Of a DNA stretch of 16,543 nucleotides, positions 1 to 8,615 are shown one piece after another. The position numbers and the translations under genes are program-made. The stretch spans positions 1-16,543 of the forward strand of contig JAEXBW010000103.1 in the NCBI GenBank assembly GCA_023393825.1, in the 5' to 3' direction. This stretch comes from Elusimicrobiota bacterium. Lineage in GTDB: Bacteria; Elusimicrobiota; Elusimicrobia; Elusimicrobiales; Elusimicrobiaceae. The notes beneath the pieces are model-generated. The model searched no databases. It saw only the letters and a list, made by a program, of their open reading frames with translations, and was not told the DNA's origin. Every line of letters starts with the position of its first letter. Position 1 is the first letter of the stretch.

Positions 1-96
1 CATGAACAAGTATTCAATGGTGTTTTGGCCTTTTTTGTTTTTTACTGCGTTTAAAGCATTGGCTGCCGCCAAGTGCATTTTTGCTATAAGTTTCAT
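1..96 (-). CDS. Flp/TadE-like prepilin, partial at window edge
   Basis: Only the first 32 codons are in the window; the frame is open through base 1, so the C-terminus is missing. The visible N-terminus is hydrophilic and basic and reaches KKGQNTIEYLF. A Gly followed by Q-x3-E-Y is the prepilin-peptidase processing motif of Flp/TadE-type (type IVb) pilins and pseudopilins, where the Glu at +5 of the mature protein is characteristic. The start is the ATG at 94-96, preceded by a strong Shine-Dalgarno AGGAGG about 5 nt upstream. It is the last visible gene of a minus-strand run after a second prepilin-like gene (128-295). The hydrophobic segment expected after EY lies outside the window, so the assignment rests on the motif and the neighbour. 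Confidence 0.6.
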   Translation of the reverse strand, partial: MKLIAKMHLAAANALNAVKNKKGQNTIEYLFM

Positions 97-127
97 ATCT
101 TCCTCCTGAAATTTTTACTTATAAATC

Positions 128-295
128 TTATTTATCCAGCTCGTAGACCGCAAGCACAACCTTTGCGCCCTGGTCAAATTGTTTAGGTACAAGCCAGCTG
201 TAATATTTATAAAAAAGCACAAAGGCCACAAATAAAGCCGCGGTTGTAAGTATGTATTCCACGGAGGCCTGCCCTTTTTTATTCTTAATTCTCAT
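128..295 (-). CDS. Small Flp/TadE-like prepilin, 55 aa
   Basis: This is a short complete gene of 55 residues. A basic leader (MRIKNKKG) is followed by QASVEYIL and a single hydrophobic segment at about residues 15-29, then a short soluble tail ending VYELDK. Cleavage after Gly8 would give a mature protein with Glu at +5, as in type IVb (Flp) pilins and TadE-like pseudopilins. It would therefore be processed by a prepilin peptidase and sit in the inner membrane or in a filament. The start is ATG 293-295 with a purine-rich AAAGGA about 12 nt upstream. It lies 27 nt downstream of the PorV-like gene and 31 nt upstream of a second gene with the same motif, so co-transcription is likely. Two adjacent genes sharing the KKGQ-x3-EY motif argue that both are real. 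Confidence 0.7.
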   Translation of the reverse strand: MRIKNKKGQASVEYILTTAALFVAFVLFYKYYSWLVPKQFDQGAKVVLAVYELDK

Positions 296-322
296 ATTAC
301 GCCGTCCTTTCCCGCAATGCCG

Positions 323-1303
323 TTAAAACTGCATTCTTACCGCTAACTGGTGCGCCGTACCCAATGCGCCCGAAGGCATCATTGCATAATCTAAACCCAC
401 GCCGTAGCCAAAAACTTCCGCGCTGTAAAAACCGAAACCAAGGGTAATTTTTGAAGTGGTTTCAAGGCCGATTTTTTCGCCCATGTCACCTTCTTCTGAC
501 CAGCCTGTGTCTTCCCTGTTATAGTAACCTACTCTTAAGTCAAACGTGGCTACCTGTACAAGCTCTTCGGGAATGTGTATTGCAAGGCCGACGCCGTATC
601 TTACTTTGTCGTCCACATAGTCTGCAAGTTCGCCCGCAAGAGTAAAGTATTTTGTATTAAAAGCCACACCGCCGCGGAAAGCGGAGGGGACTTCGTCCGT
701 GTCGCCGAGGTTCTGGCCCATAGCGCCCAAAATTACTTTATTGTTAAAAAGTCTTAATTTACCGCCGACGTCAAAAGCGGAGTTGATGTTTTGCACGCCG
801 TCGTTATTTTCGTTAATATACTTAGCGGAAGCGCCCAAATCCAATACACCAAAGAAGGTTCTGGCTAAGGTAACGGAACCTACAAAGTCCTTCATTACCT
901 GTCCGACTAAAGGCTGCGGTGTACCGTCATCGCCTCTGGCGTCCAAGTCGCTTAACCTTAAGTACCTTGCGGTAACACCCAAAGCTGTCTTGCCTATAGG
1001 TTGGATATAAGCCACGGTGCTGTCGCCCACGCCCTCAAACCATTGCATGTGGGAAACCTGAAGTTCCCTAGTGGTAGTGGTGGCCGCGCCTGCGGGGTTC
1101 CAAAACAAGGCCTGCGTACCGTTTGATAAAGCGGTATAGGCATTACCCAAAGCCTGCGCTTCAGGCGCGCCTGTGCCAAGCTTCATAAACGCGCTGGCGC
1201 TTGTACCTGCTTTAGGGTCAATAGACCCTGCTGTTGCGCTAAGCGTACAGAGTAAGAAGATTGAGACTATTGTTAAACTTTTTATGTTTTTATAATTTTT
1301 CAT
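323..1303 (-). CDS. PorV/UPF0164-type outer-membrane beta-barrel protein
   Basis: This is a 326-residue secreted protein. It has a signal peptide (about residues 1-25, ending in SATA), then the segment SASAFMKLGTGAPEAQALGN and a downstream FWNPAG motif. Both are typical of the PorV/PorQ (UPF0164) family of outer-membrane proteins related to the FadL barrel fold. The rest alternates in short amphipathic strands with many Gly and aromatic residues, and it ends in Phe (LAVRMQF), the usual C-terminal barrel signature. Family members with known roles (PorV of Bacteroidota) are outer-membrane partners of type IX secretion that bind C-terminally tagged cargo; the same role here is inference. The start ATG at 1301-1303 has AAAAGGA about 5 nt upstream. 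The gene begins 20 nt after the stop of the large FlgD-repeat gene, so the two probably share a transcript. Confidence 0.8.
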   Translation of the reverse strand: MKNYKNIKSLTIVSIFLLCTLSATAGSIDPKAGTSASAFMKLGTGAPEAQALGNAYTALSNGTQALFWNPAGAATTTTRELQVSHMQWFEGVGDSTVAYIQPIGKTALGVTARYLRLSDLDARGDDGTPQPLVGQVMKDFVGSVTLARTFFGVLDLGASAKYINENNDGVQNINSAFDVGGKLRLFNNKVILGAMGQNLGDTDEVPSAFRGGVAFNTKYFTLAGELADYVDDKVRYGVGLAIHIPEELVQVATFDLRVGYYNREDTGWSEEGDMGEKIGLETTSKITLGFGFYSAEVFGYGVGLDYAMMPSGALGTAHQLAVRMQF

Positions 1304-1323
1304 AAATCCTTTTCCTCTGGCGC

Positions 1324-4300
1324 TTAAGGTATAAGTATCTTAATTACCTTTTGGGATTTTTTGGCATTGCCTCTTGTAGGTGAAAGTTCCATTATGGCAT
1401 AGTATAAACCTCTGGCAACTTTTTTGCCGTGCTGGTTTGTCCTGTCCCATGTACATCTTAAGGCAAAGTTTCTGCCGCCTTTAATATTGTCCCAACCGCC
1501 ACCCAAAGTCGGGGTCCAGTCTGGCTGAAGACCTCCGTCAGCGTTGATAGCATCCAGAGAAGATGTTACGCCGCGCGCGTTGATACATTCATAACCGCCT
1601 TCCCTTATAAGGTCGCCCGCTATATTGTATATCTTAATAGTAACGGTACCGGGGGCGGGCATCTTGGTAATTTCAAACTGGCCTTTTGGCTGTCTCAGCG
1701 GGTTGGGGAAGAACATTGTTACTTTATTGTCTTTCCAGTCCGCGTCCGCGTACCAGCTGTCGCCGTTGGCTACGTTGATTACCTCAAGGTTTACATATTT
1801 GTTCCAATCGGCAACCAAATCTTGAACGTTTACACCGCCGCCTGTTAACACCGAGCCGTTGATACTGTTCATTTTATAAGAGTCAAGCACGGTAACGTAC
1901 CTGTAAGGATATACGCCGTCCGGCACTTTTTGGCCCGCATAGTCTGTACCGTCCCATATATCTTCCAATGCAACTAAGTGAGGACGTACGCCCACGATAG
2001 CTTTTACAAGCACGGCCTCCACAGACGTCTCGTCTATTGATGGGCCTGTCGGATTGGCGGGGTCTACCAAAGTACCTGTTGCAGCATTGGCTATTTTTGT
2101 ACCTGGTTTAAATATTTGTATGGCAACTTTCATAGGTACGGAAACTTGATACGCAAATTTACCGAAACCATTATTCTGCTGACTTACGTCCCATACATAT
2201 CTGTCAAACACTTGGAAGTTGTTGACGTTTAATATCTCGTACCTGTAAGTGGTTGAAGGAGCAGGGTTCGGTAAAGGATACGGGTCTGCGGTAAAGCTTA
2301 TCTTATAAGCGTCTGTTTTTACGTAGTCGCCCTTTTCGTCCTTACCATCCCAATAAAGTTTGTTTATGATGACAGGGTCAAAGATGCCGCTGGGGTTTGT
2401 TGCGCTTACTGATGTAAGAGTGCGGCAAACTGTACCTGCAGGGGCCGTTGCGCCCATACAAGCACCAACGCTGTTGGATATGACCTCTACCTTAACCTTA
2501 GCCGTGCGGGAAACAGCAAACTGCACTTCGTACTTCGGAATATAAATGGTTTCCGAAGAATGGAAAAGCTGGGGCTTGCTGGGATTAATCTTAATAGAAA
2601 GGAAATCAACCGAGCCTCTGGCTATTGTTATATAGCCCGTAGGTTTATCCGTAGCCTTCATAGATGTTACAAATGTCGGTGTCTGGGGAACGGGATTACC
2701 GCCTACTATACTATAGTATTCCGAAGCCGCAACAGCAGCATTTGCATACAACATATAAGGATAGGTGCCGTCAGACATAATATTTTGTGCGGCAGTATCA
2801 TCATAACCGTCCCAAGTTTCGGTAATCATTACACCTTCACCCGGGCGAACGCCGCTGTATGTTCTTATAGGAAGTATCGGGTACGTATATGTACCGCCGC
2901 CGCTTACGTCCTTATAATAGATACATTGTGTTGTTGTATCGGGTGAGGCGGGCTGAGAAGGACATGAAACAGGCGGCCACACAGCAACATTATTAGGGTT
3001 GGGGATAACAACGTTTTTGTCGTAAATTTTTAATACTACATCCATGCTCTTGGAAAGCATATAGTTTATTGTAGCCTGTCCGCTGGCTTCGCCCAAGATA
3101 GGCGTTGTGGAAACATCTACCACTCTAAACAAGTCTATCGGGAACTGAATTGTGGACGTTACCTGCTTTTCAGGGAATAAAGGATCTTTAGCTACAACTT
3201 CAAACATATATGTACCGGGGGATACATATCTGCCGTATTCATCTTTGCCGTCCCATGTAAATACGTTCATTTGGCTTGCAACCTGAACTTGGTTGTTTAA
3301 AAGTAATTTAACGGTAAACGGAGCACCCGTAACGCTTCCGCCCGTAGAGGATTCTGCAGTGGTTTTAACCTTAGCCGTTACGATAGCATCTCTGGATAAA
3401 GAATACCTGAATATGAAAGGGTCTAAACCAAAAGCTGTCGGGCTGGAGCCGATTGTAGAATAACCCACAGGCTGTACAGTAATTTCCGGCAAGCCGCGGT
3501 TAATGGCCAAGATACCGTTATGGTAAAGTCTGGTTTTTACTGCGTCCCATGCTATATTGTTAATGGTTATTGGACCACTGGCATAAGGTATTTCCGCCCA
3601 TATTACATAAACATAATCGCCGTCGGGCAATGGCGCGCCTTCATTATATACCGTAGAGCCTATTGTACAGCCTCCGGAAATATGGCACATACCGTCCCAT
3701 TTGGTATTAACCGAGGTGCGGCCTTGTTTTTGTTCGTCAAAAGAAGCAACCAAAGTCCCGCTAACAGTGGGACCCACGGCAAGACCTGCGGGATCCATTT
3801 GAGAGCTGCTGGTCAAAGTTGCGCCGGGGGCATATACTCTTACATATACTGTTGCTGTTTCCGTAAGTAAATAGGAAAGCATGGCATAAGAGGTTGAAGT
3901 CTTACTTAAACCTAATGAAGCTAAATCAGTAATTTTAAGCGGGTCAAGCGAGAGTTGGCGGGTTACAGTGCGGGAAAGGTCTTGCCCTGCGGGGACTGTC
4001 CATTCGTCTTTGCTTGTTGCCTGTAAAGATATAAGGTAGTTACCATAAGGTAATAAATTGCCCTGATTGTCACGACCGTCCCACGCTTCAACTTCCGTTG
4101 TAACGGTATCTCCACCGGGGATGCCTTCGCCAAGGCGCGGTTCATTATTAATAAGGGTTCTTTGCAAATTGCCATTATTGGGGTCAGAAATTCTGATTGT
4201 AACCAAGGCGTCCTTGCTTAAACGATAAGACATACTATAAGGCTGTGCGGGTACCGCAACTTTAGCACCTACTAATGTAGCGGAGCTGCGGACAGAGTGT

Positions 4301-5262
4301 ACGTTTGTAACATCAACCTGTATGGGGATTTGGTTTTGACCGGGGTATACAATGGTGTGGGAAAGGTCAATATCGGGGGTGGAAACGCCGTCGCCGGGCC
4401 ATTTGCTGGCTATTGTTGTTCTGTAGCCGAACTGCCCGTTGGACTTGCCAAATTCTCCGTCAATTTCGTACATGCCATCCCAAGCCGTGCAGAAGGAAAG
4501 TTTTTTGATACCAGAATCACAATTGGCTTTATTATCAAAATTGTAGCAAGTACTATAACAGTCATCAGTTGCAACCATCGTTGTCAAAGATCCGAACTTA
4601 GGTGAGGTAGCAAGTTCATCACATTTTTTGCAACAAGATGTATCTTTGTATGTCGCACCGCTGGATTTATATGCCTTAACACCAGGGCAAATATTCTTAT
4701 TCTGAGGGTACATTGCAATAGTACGGATAGGAGGTGTGGTATCAGGGTTATAAGGATTAGAATTTTTTTGGTATTTAAAAATTTCAAAAAGAACGCTTTG
4801 GATAGGGAAATCACCTGAGTCTTCCATATATGTATCTGTTCCATTAGGAGCCTGAACTTTACGAACAGGGTTAGCGCAAGTAACTTCTCCGCAGAATGTC
4901 AAACAATGGTTAGGATAGCTGCCGCCTGATGTAGGGGCATCATATTCAATTAAAGCAGAGTTAACCCAAGGATCAGTAGAGTTAAGCGGAGATATAGCGG
5001 TTGTGTAAAAGGATCTATTCGTTGTAGCATCGCTTGAGACGGGCAAGCTTGCTGGATTTGGAACACATTGATAGTTAGCGGCAGGAGAAGGTGACGTTGG
5101 ATAACTTACAAAGTTTTCCGTTACCATTGCCGTCTGGGCTTGTGCCAAAACGCCTAAGCATAAAAAGGCAAAGACAGCCAAGTAAACTTTTGCAAAGTTT
5201 CTTGCGCTGCCTAATATGTTTTTAATGGGATTTGCTGATATCTGCTTTTTATTTTTAATCAT
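1324..5262 (-). CDS. Very large secreted FlgD/Ig-like repeat protein
   Basis: This is a 1312-residue exported protein. It has a long N-terminal signal (basic N-region, hydrophobic core about residues 25-40, cleavage near AQAQ/T). Residues of about 115-270 form a Cys-rich region with CC and CxxC pairs. The rest is built from repeated beta modules. At least eight contain a W-D-G (once W-D-R) turn followed by a G/D-x-Y strand, for example WDGRDNQGN, WDGKDEYGR, WDGKDEKGD and WDGTDYAGQ. This is the hallmark of the FlgD Ig-like fold. The last module (IKIYNIAGDL ... WDRTNQHGKKVARGLYYAIM ... VIKILIP) closely resembles a FlgD_ig or type A T9SS C-terminal sorting domain. A surface or secreted adhesin or structural role is inferred. 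No catalytic motif was seen. The ATG at 5260-5262 has no clear Shine-Dalgarno site. A PorV-like gene follows after 20 nt. Confidence 0.78.
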   Translation of the reverse strand: MIKNKKQISANPIKNILGSARNFAKVYLAVFAFLCLGVLAQAQTAMVTENFVSYPTSPSPAANYQCVPNPASLPVSSDATTNRSFYTTAISPLNSTDPWVNSALIEYDAPTSGGSYPNHCLTFCGEVTCANPVRKVQAPNGTDTYMEDSGDFPIQSVLFEIFKYQKNSNPYNPDTTPPIRTIAMYPQNKNICPGVKAYKSSGATYKDTSCCKKCDELATSPKFGSLTTMVATDDCYSTCYNFDNKANCDSGIKKLSFCTAWDGMYEIDGEFGKSNGQFGYRTTIASKWPGDGVSTPDIDLSHTIVYPGQNQIPIQVDVTNVHSVRSSATLVGAKVAVPAQPYSMSYRLSKDALVTIRISDPNNGNLQRTLINNEPRLGEGIPGGDTVTTEVEAWDGRDNQGNLLPYGNYLISLQATSKDEWTVPAGQDLSRTVTRQLSLDPLKITDLASLGLSKTSTSYAMLSYLLTETATVYVRVYAPGATLTSSSQMDPAGLAVGPTVSGTLVASFDEQKQGRTSVNTKWDGMCHISGGCTIGSTVYNEGAPLPDGDYVYVIWAEIPYASGPITINNIAWDAVKTRLYHNGILAINRGLPEITVQPVGYSTIGSSPTAFGLDPFIFRYSLSRDAIVTAKVKTTAESSTGGSVTGAPFTVKLLLNNQVQVASQMNVFTWDGKDEYGRYVSPGTYMFEVVAKDPLFPEKQVTSTIQFPIDLFRVVDVSTTPILGEASGQATINYMLSKSMDVVLKIYDKNVVIPNPNNVAVWPPVSCPSQPASPDTTTQCIYYKDVSGGGTYTYPILPIRTYSGVRPGEGVMITETWDGYDDTAAQNIMSDGTYPYMLYANAAVAASEYYSIVGGNPVPQTPTFVTSMKATDKPTGYITIARGSVDFLSIKINPSKPQLFHSSETIYIPKYEVQFAVSRTAKVKVEVISNSVGACMGATAPAGTVCRTLTSVSATNPSGIFDPVIINKLYWDGKDEKGDYVKTDAYKISFTADPYPLPNPAPSTTYRYEILNVNNFQVFDRYVWDVSQQNNGFGKFAYQVSVPMKVAIQIFKPGTKIANAATGTLVDPANPTGPSIDETSVEAVLVKAIVGVRPHLVALEDIWDGTDYAGQKVPDGVYPYRYVTVLDSYKMNSINGSVLTGGGVNVQDLVADWNKYVNLEVINVANGDSWYADADWKDNKVTMFFPNPLRQPKGQFEITKMPAPGTVTIKIYNIAGDLIREGGYECINARGVTSSLDAINADGGLQPDWTPTLGGGWDNIKGGRNFALRCTWDRTNQHGKKVARGLYYAIMELSPTRGNAKKSQKVIKILIP

Positions 5263-5373
5263 AAATTTTTTTACCGATGTTAAAATTTTTACTGCCCTTG
5301 GGCCGTAAAATACTTCTTAACTAAAATACAAAAACGATGGAGCAAAGTACTTTTAAAAATGTACTCACTACTA

Positions 5374-5402
5374 ATTTTCGCAACTTTTCAAATGATTGTC
5401 AA
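5374..5402 (-). promoter_or_regulatory. Candidate sigma70 promoter for the FlgD-repeat/PorV operon
   Basis: On the minus strand there is a perfect -35 hexamer TTGACA (5402-5397). A 17-nt spacer separates it from GAAAAT (5379-5374), which matches four of six positions of the -10 consensus. Transcription would begin near 5367, giving an A/T-rich leader of about 105 nt before the ATG at 5262. The same 200-nt gap (5263-5462) also separates this operon from the upstream TPR gene. The only other structure I see in it is a short inverted repeat AGTAC/GTACT around 5346-5365. No clear rho-independent terminator for the TPR operon was found. The call is by consensus matching only. Confidence 0.4.
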
Positions 5403-5462
5403 TAGACATATCATTCATCTTAAGTATTTAACAATTTTTTTACAAAAATTACACACTTATTT

Positions 5463-7043
5463 TTACTTTATTTTCTTCTCTGCCCGCCTAAGGCCCTTTT
5501 GCGCTTGTTTATTTTGCGCGTCAAGCGCTAAAACTTCTTTATAATATTGCGCGGCTTTGGCATTATCGGAAAAGGCCTCGTACACGACGGCAAGATGCAG
5601 CAAAATTTCGCTGTCTGCTTTCGCATCATCGCATATGCCGGTCAAAAGATTAAGGGCTTTTTCTTTGTCCCCGCTTTTGTAATAATACCACGCCAAAGAA
5701 TCTATAGAAGCTGTGTCCTGCGGCTCCAAACCGACGGCCTTTTTTATATATTTTCCGCCTTCTTCCGTCTTTTTTGTTTTATCAACAAGGTAATATCCCA
5801 AAAAATTAAGCGCGTTTGCATGGTCGGGATTTATCGCTAAAACCTGCCTTAAAACCTTTTCCATTTTTCCGTATTTTTTTTGCCGTTCCAAAATAAAAGC
5901 ATATTGGTATAAAGCCGTTTCGTTTTGCGGCGCCGTTTTTAAAACGTCTTCAATAACTTTGCGCGCGGTTTTATAATCTTCCACGTCGATAAGGGCATAA
6001 GTATAATAAAGCGAAGTTTCCATATCGTAAGGGAATTTATCATAAGCCTTTTTAAGCATTTCGCGCGCGCCGTCCCTGTCTTCAAGCTTGGTTAAAAAAT
6101 ATGCGGCGCGTATGCTGTAAGAGGGCAGTTTGTCAAAATCCCTGCTGTCTTTAAGATAAGATAAAGCCTGAGAATAATTAAGTTTTGCCTCCGCGTCCAG
6201 CACCAAAAACTGCGCGGCGGAAGGGTTGGAATTATCAAGTTTTTTTGCTTTCAAAAAGTATTCTATGCTTAAAGGTTTCTCTCTTTTAAGCACATAATAA
6301 GCGCCTATTTTTGTAAGAGTATCGGCGTCAGCCAAGCCTGCGTCTTCCAATTTAAGATACTGCGCCAAGGCCTCGTCCGTTTGGCCTTTTGACTCGTAAA
6401 TTTTAGCCAGCGCAAGGTAAGGCTCGGGCATAAAAGGCGTTTTTTGCTGCGCTTGTTTAAGATATTCAATAGCGCCGTCATAGTCGTTGTGGGTTATATA
6501 AAGGTCCGCAATTTGTAAGGAAATTAAACCCGACATTTTGGGATATTTTTTACTTATCTCTTTTAAAAAAGCAACGGCTTTGTCGCTGTCTATGCTGGTT
6601 AAAAGAGTTATGTATTTAAAAATAGTTTCGGGGTTTTCGGGGTCTTTTTCTATTGCTTTTTCGTAGGAAGAAAGCGCCTCGTTAAAGCGGCCTTTGCTCC
6701 ACAGCCACGTCGCGTAAAGGCTTACGGTGGATGCCTCATCGGGGGCAACTTCCATAAGTATGGGGACATATTTATCCATTACTTCAGTATTTTCCGCGTC
6801 TACGGCAAGGTCTATTATGCTTTTTAATATGGCGGGGTCTTTAGGTTTTTGCTCGTCTAATTTTATGTAAAGTTCAAGTGCGGTTTTGGGGTCGCCGTTT
6901 TTTTGTTCCCACGCGGCGGAAATAAAATTTTGATAGAAATCGCTTGAAAGATTATTTTCGCCCGCAACTTCCCCCTGCGCGGCGGCAGCGGCACAAACGG
7001 GCAAAAGAAGAAAAAGAAAAATTGAGTTTAGTTTTATTTTCAT
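5463..7043 (-). CDS. Secreted tetratricopeptide-repeat (TPR) protein
   Basis: This is a 526-residue protein with an N-terminal signal peptide (hydrophobic core LFLLLPVCAAAAA, about residues 8-22). The remainder is almost entirely TPR-type helical hairpins from about residue 35 to the C-terminus. At least ten repeats show the usual spacing of A/G, Y and P positions, for example FNEALSSYEKAIEKDPENPE and KALNLLTGI. Such arrays are protein-binding scaffolds. The signal places it in the periplasm or on the envelope (the N-terminus is not an obvious lipoprotein lipobox). It has no enzymatic domain. The ATG overlaps the rimI stop as ATGA, and no separate Shine-Dalgarno site is evident, so translational coupling is likely. 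It is the last gene of the six-gene operon. Its specific partner cannot be told from sequence. Confidence 0.85.
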   Translation of the reverse strand: MKIKLNSIFLFLLLPVCAAAAAQGEVAGENNLSSDFYQNFISAAWEQKNGDPKTALELYIKLDEQKPKDPAILKSIIDLAVDAENTEVMDKYVPILMEVAPDEASTVSLYATWLWSKGRFNEALSSYEKAIEKDPENPETIFKYITLLTSIDSDKAVAFLKEISKKYPKMSGLISLQIADLYITHNDYDGAIEYLKQAQQKTPFMPEPYLALAKIYESKGQTDEALAQYLKLEDAGLADADTLTKIGAYYVLKREKPLSIEYFLKAKKLDNSNPSAAQFLVLDAEAKLNYSQALSYLKDSRDFDKLPSYSIRAAYFLTKLEDRDGAREMLKKAYDKFPYDMETSLYYTYALIDVEDYKTARKVIEDVLKTAPQNETALYQYAFILERQKKYGKMEKVLRQVLAINPDHANALNFLGYYLVDKTKKTEEGGKYIKKAVGLEPQDTASIDSLAWYYYKSGDKEKALNLLTGICDDAKADSEILLHLAVVYEAFSDNAKAAQYYKEVLALDAQNKQAQKGLRRAEKKIK

Positions 7044-7474
7044 AAGTTAAGGCGCATCAGCGCCGCGTCCTGACTGTTATTATAAAACTTTTTACGCAAA
7101 GATACTGTTTTAAATAAAAACTTTTCGTAAAGGTTCATTGCGGGCGTGTTGGTTACGTTAACTTCCAGCGTAATGTTTTTAACGCCCTGCGCCGCAAGTT
7201 CTTTAATACTTTCGCCCAAAACAAAAGAGCCCAAGCCGCGCCTTAAACAATTACCGAAAACGGCAAAGTTGGTAAGTTCCGCGTCGGGCGTGACAACTCT
7301 GTAACTTATAAAAGCAATTATTGTATTGTTTTCCCGCAGGGTGTAAACGCGGGCGCACGGCTGGTTAATTTCCTGCAAAAATTCCTGTGCGCTCCAATGC
7401 GCGCTAAAAGGATTTGCGCCCGCAACTTCCGCCAGACGGTTAATATCTGCGGGTAAGGCGGGCTGCAGCCTCAT
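7040..7474 (-). CDS. rimI: RimI-like ribosomal-protein-alanine N-acetyltransferase
   Basis: This is a 144-residue single-domain GNAT acetyltransferase of the usual RimI length. Motif A has the acetyl-CoA loop LRRGLG (77-82), although the first position of the R/Q-x-x-G-x-G/A consensus is Leu. Glu104 (in ITLEV) and Tyr116 (in NLYEKF) correspond to the expected catalytic pair. The C-terminus KKFYNNSQDAALM matches the RimI-type YY...DAL.M ending. RimI acetylates the N-terminal Ala of ribosomal protein S18 in E. coli; RimI-like proteins can act more broadly. The gene is often adjacent to tsaB, as here. It overlaps tsaB and the TPR gene by 4 nt (ATGA) at each end, which indicates translational coupling. 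Confidence 0.85.
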   Translation of the reverse strand: MRLQPALPADINRLAEVAGANPFSAHWSAQEFLQEINQPCARVYTLRENNTIIAFISYRVVTPDAELTNFAVFGNCLRRGLGSFVLGESIKELAAQGVKNITLEVNVTNTPAMNLYEKFLFKTVSLRKKFYNNSQDAALMRLNL

Positions 7475-8160
7475 TTCTGCCCCAGTTCAAAGCGGGCGGG
7501 TTTTAAGTAGAGCGGCTCTAAAACATCTTTATTATCACGTTCGCTTTGCGCAAAGTCCAGCATTGTCTGCGGCAGAACTTTTGATATTTTGGCGGAGGCA
7601 TAAGTATATTGTTTGGAAAGTACGCCGCTTAAAGGCAATCTATCCTTATCCCAGCCCGTTACAAAAAGCGGTTTTTGCTGCTTTGCCAAAAGTTCCTGCA
7701 AAGCTTCAAAGGAAAGCCAGACAGGCTTGTTGTCCCCGTCGTAAACACAGGCAAAATATTCTTCCCTGAAAGCATGCACCACAACGGCAATAATGCCGCC
7801 TTTATTTTCTTTAAGCCAGTTTTTGTATTCTTTGGAATTTTCTGCCTGATACTTTAATATTTCAAATATATCCGCGCTGGCGGCGTGCGTGTTTAATAAA
7901 GAATTAAGCATAGAAGCCAGCGTTATACCTATCCTTATGCCCGTAAATCTGCCCGGACCTTTTACAAAAAAGAAGTGTGTGGTAGCGTTAAACTTAACGC
8001 CCGCTTTGGCGTAAAGCCTTCTTATGATAGTAAAAAGGTATTCCTCCTGCTTAATGCCGCCGTGCTTGGCTGTGTATGTTTTGCCGCCCGCCTTAAGGGC
8101 AAGCAGAAGCGGGGCGGAGGAACTGTCCAAAGCTAAAACTACCGATTTATCCTGTTGCAT
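7471..8160 (-). CDS. tsaB: TsaB, t6A tRNA modification scaffold subunit
   Basis: This 229-residue protein has the ASKHA-fold N-terminus VVLALDSSS and the family signature GPGRFTGIRIG at residues 68-78 (usual form GPGSFTGLRIG). Length and motif order fit TsaB. TsaB is a catalytically inactive TsaD paralogue that binds TsaD and, with TsaE, helps transfer threonylcarbamoyl from TC-AMP to A37 of ANN-decoding tRNAs. The tsaD and tsaC genes are not in the window. The chosen ATG (8158-8160) lies inside the end of tsaE, giving a 22-nt overlap, and is supported by AAAGGA about 5 nt upstream. The stop overlaps rimI by ATGA. The second half is more diverged than the first. Confidence 0.92.
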   Translation of the reverse strand: MQQDKSVVLALDSSSAPLLLALKAGGKTYTAKHGGIKQEEYLFTIIRRLYAKAGVKFNATTHFFFVKGPGRFTGIRIGITLASMLNSLLNTHAASADIFEILKYQAENSKEYKNWLKENKGGIIAVVVHAFREEYFACVYDGDNKPVWLSFEALQELLAKQQKPLFVTGWDKDRLPLSGVLSKQYTYASAKISKVLPQTMLDFAQSERDNKDVLEPLYLKPARFELGQK

Positions 8161-8615
8161 AATTCCTTTAATAACGCGGCGGAAGCGCGGCCGTTGGCCT
8201 TAAACGCAATACTGCGCCTGTTATCCTGTTTTAAATTTACGTCAATTTCCAACCTGTCGGACGGAAAGAAATCTTTTGATGGGTCGGGCCATTCGGCAAG
8301 TATAAGGGCTTTTTCGTCCTGCAAAAGTTCCTCAAAACCGAGGTTGAACATTTCTCCCTCGTTAAGCCTGAACAAATCTATATGATGTATGGTTATTTGT
8401 TTGTTTTGGTATTTCTTCATCAAACTGAAGCTTGCGCTGACGGGCCTTTTTTTAAAGCCGAAATAATTGGCAATCGCGCTTACCATAACCGTTTTGCCCG
8501 CGCCTATCGGCCCGCGGAAGAAAATAATCTCCCCCCCTTTCAGGCAGGCGGCTAAAGCGGCGGCAAGTTTTTGTGTTTCTTCCACGCAGGAGGTTTCAAC
8601 GTTAAAATCGCTCAT
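8139..8615 (-). CDS. tsaE: TsaE, t6A biosynthesis P-loop ATPase
   Basis: This 158-residue protein has a Walker A motif GPIGAGKT (35-42), a switch-like segment VSASFSLMKKY (59-69; SPTF in most TsaE proteins, SASF here), HHIDLFRL (77-84; usual HxDxYRL) and ILAEWPD near 105-111 (usual EWP/EWGE). These are the diagnostic TsaE blocks in order and at normal spacing. TsaE hydrolyses ATP to reset the TsaB-TsaD complex during N6-threonylcarbamoyladenosine synthesis in the cytoplasm. Its start codon overlaps the stop of the CBM48-like gene by ATGA, and its end overlaps tsaB by 22 nt. The C-terminal extension of about 20 residues is ordinary. Confidence 0.93.
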   Translation of the reverse strand: MSDFNVETSCVEETQKLAAALAACLKGGEIIFFRGPIGAGKTVMVSAIANYFGFKKRPVSASFSLMKKYQNKQITIHHIDLFRLNEGEMFNLGFEELLQDEKALILAEWPDPSKDFFPSDRLEIDVNLKQDNRRSIAFKANGRASAALLKELCNRINR

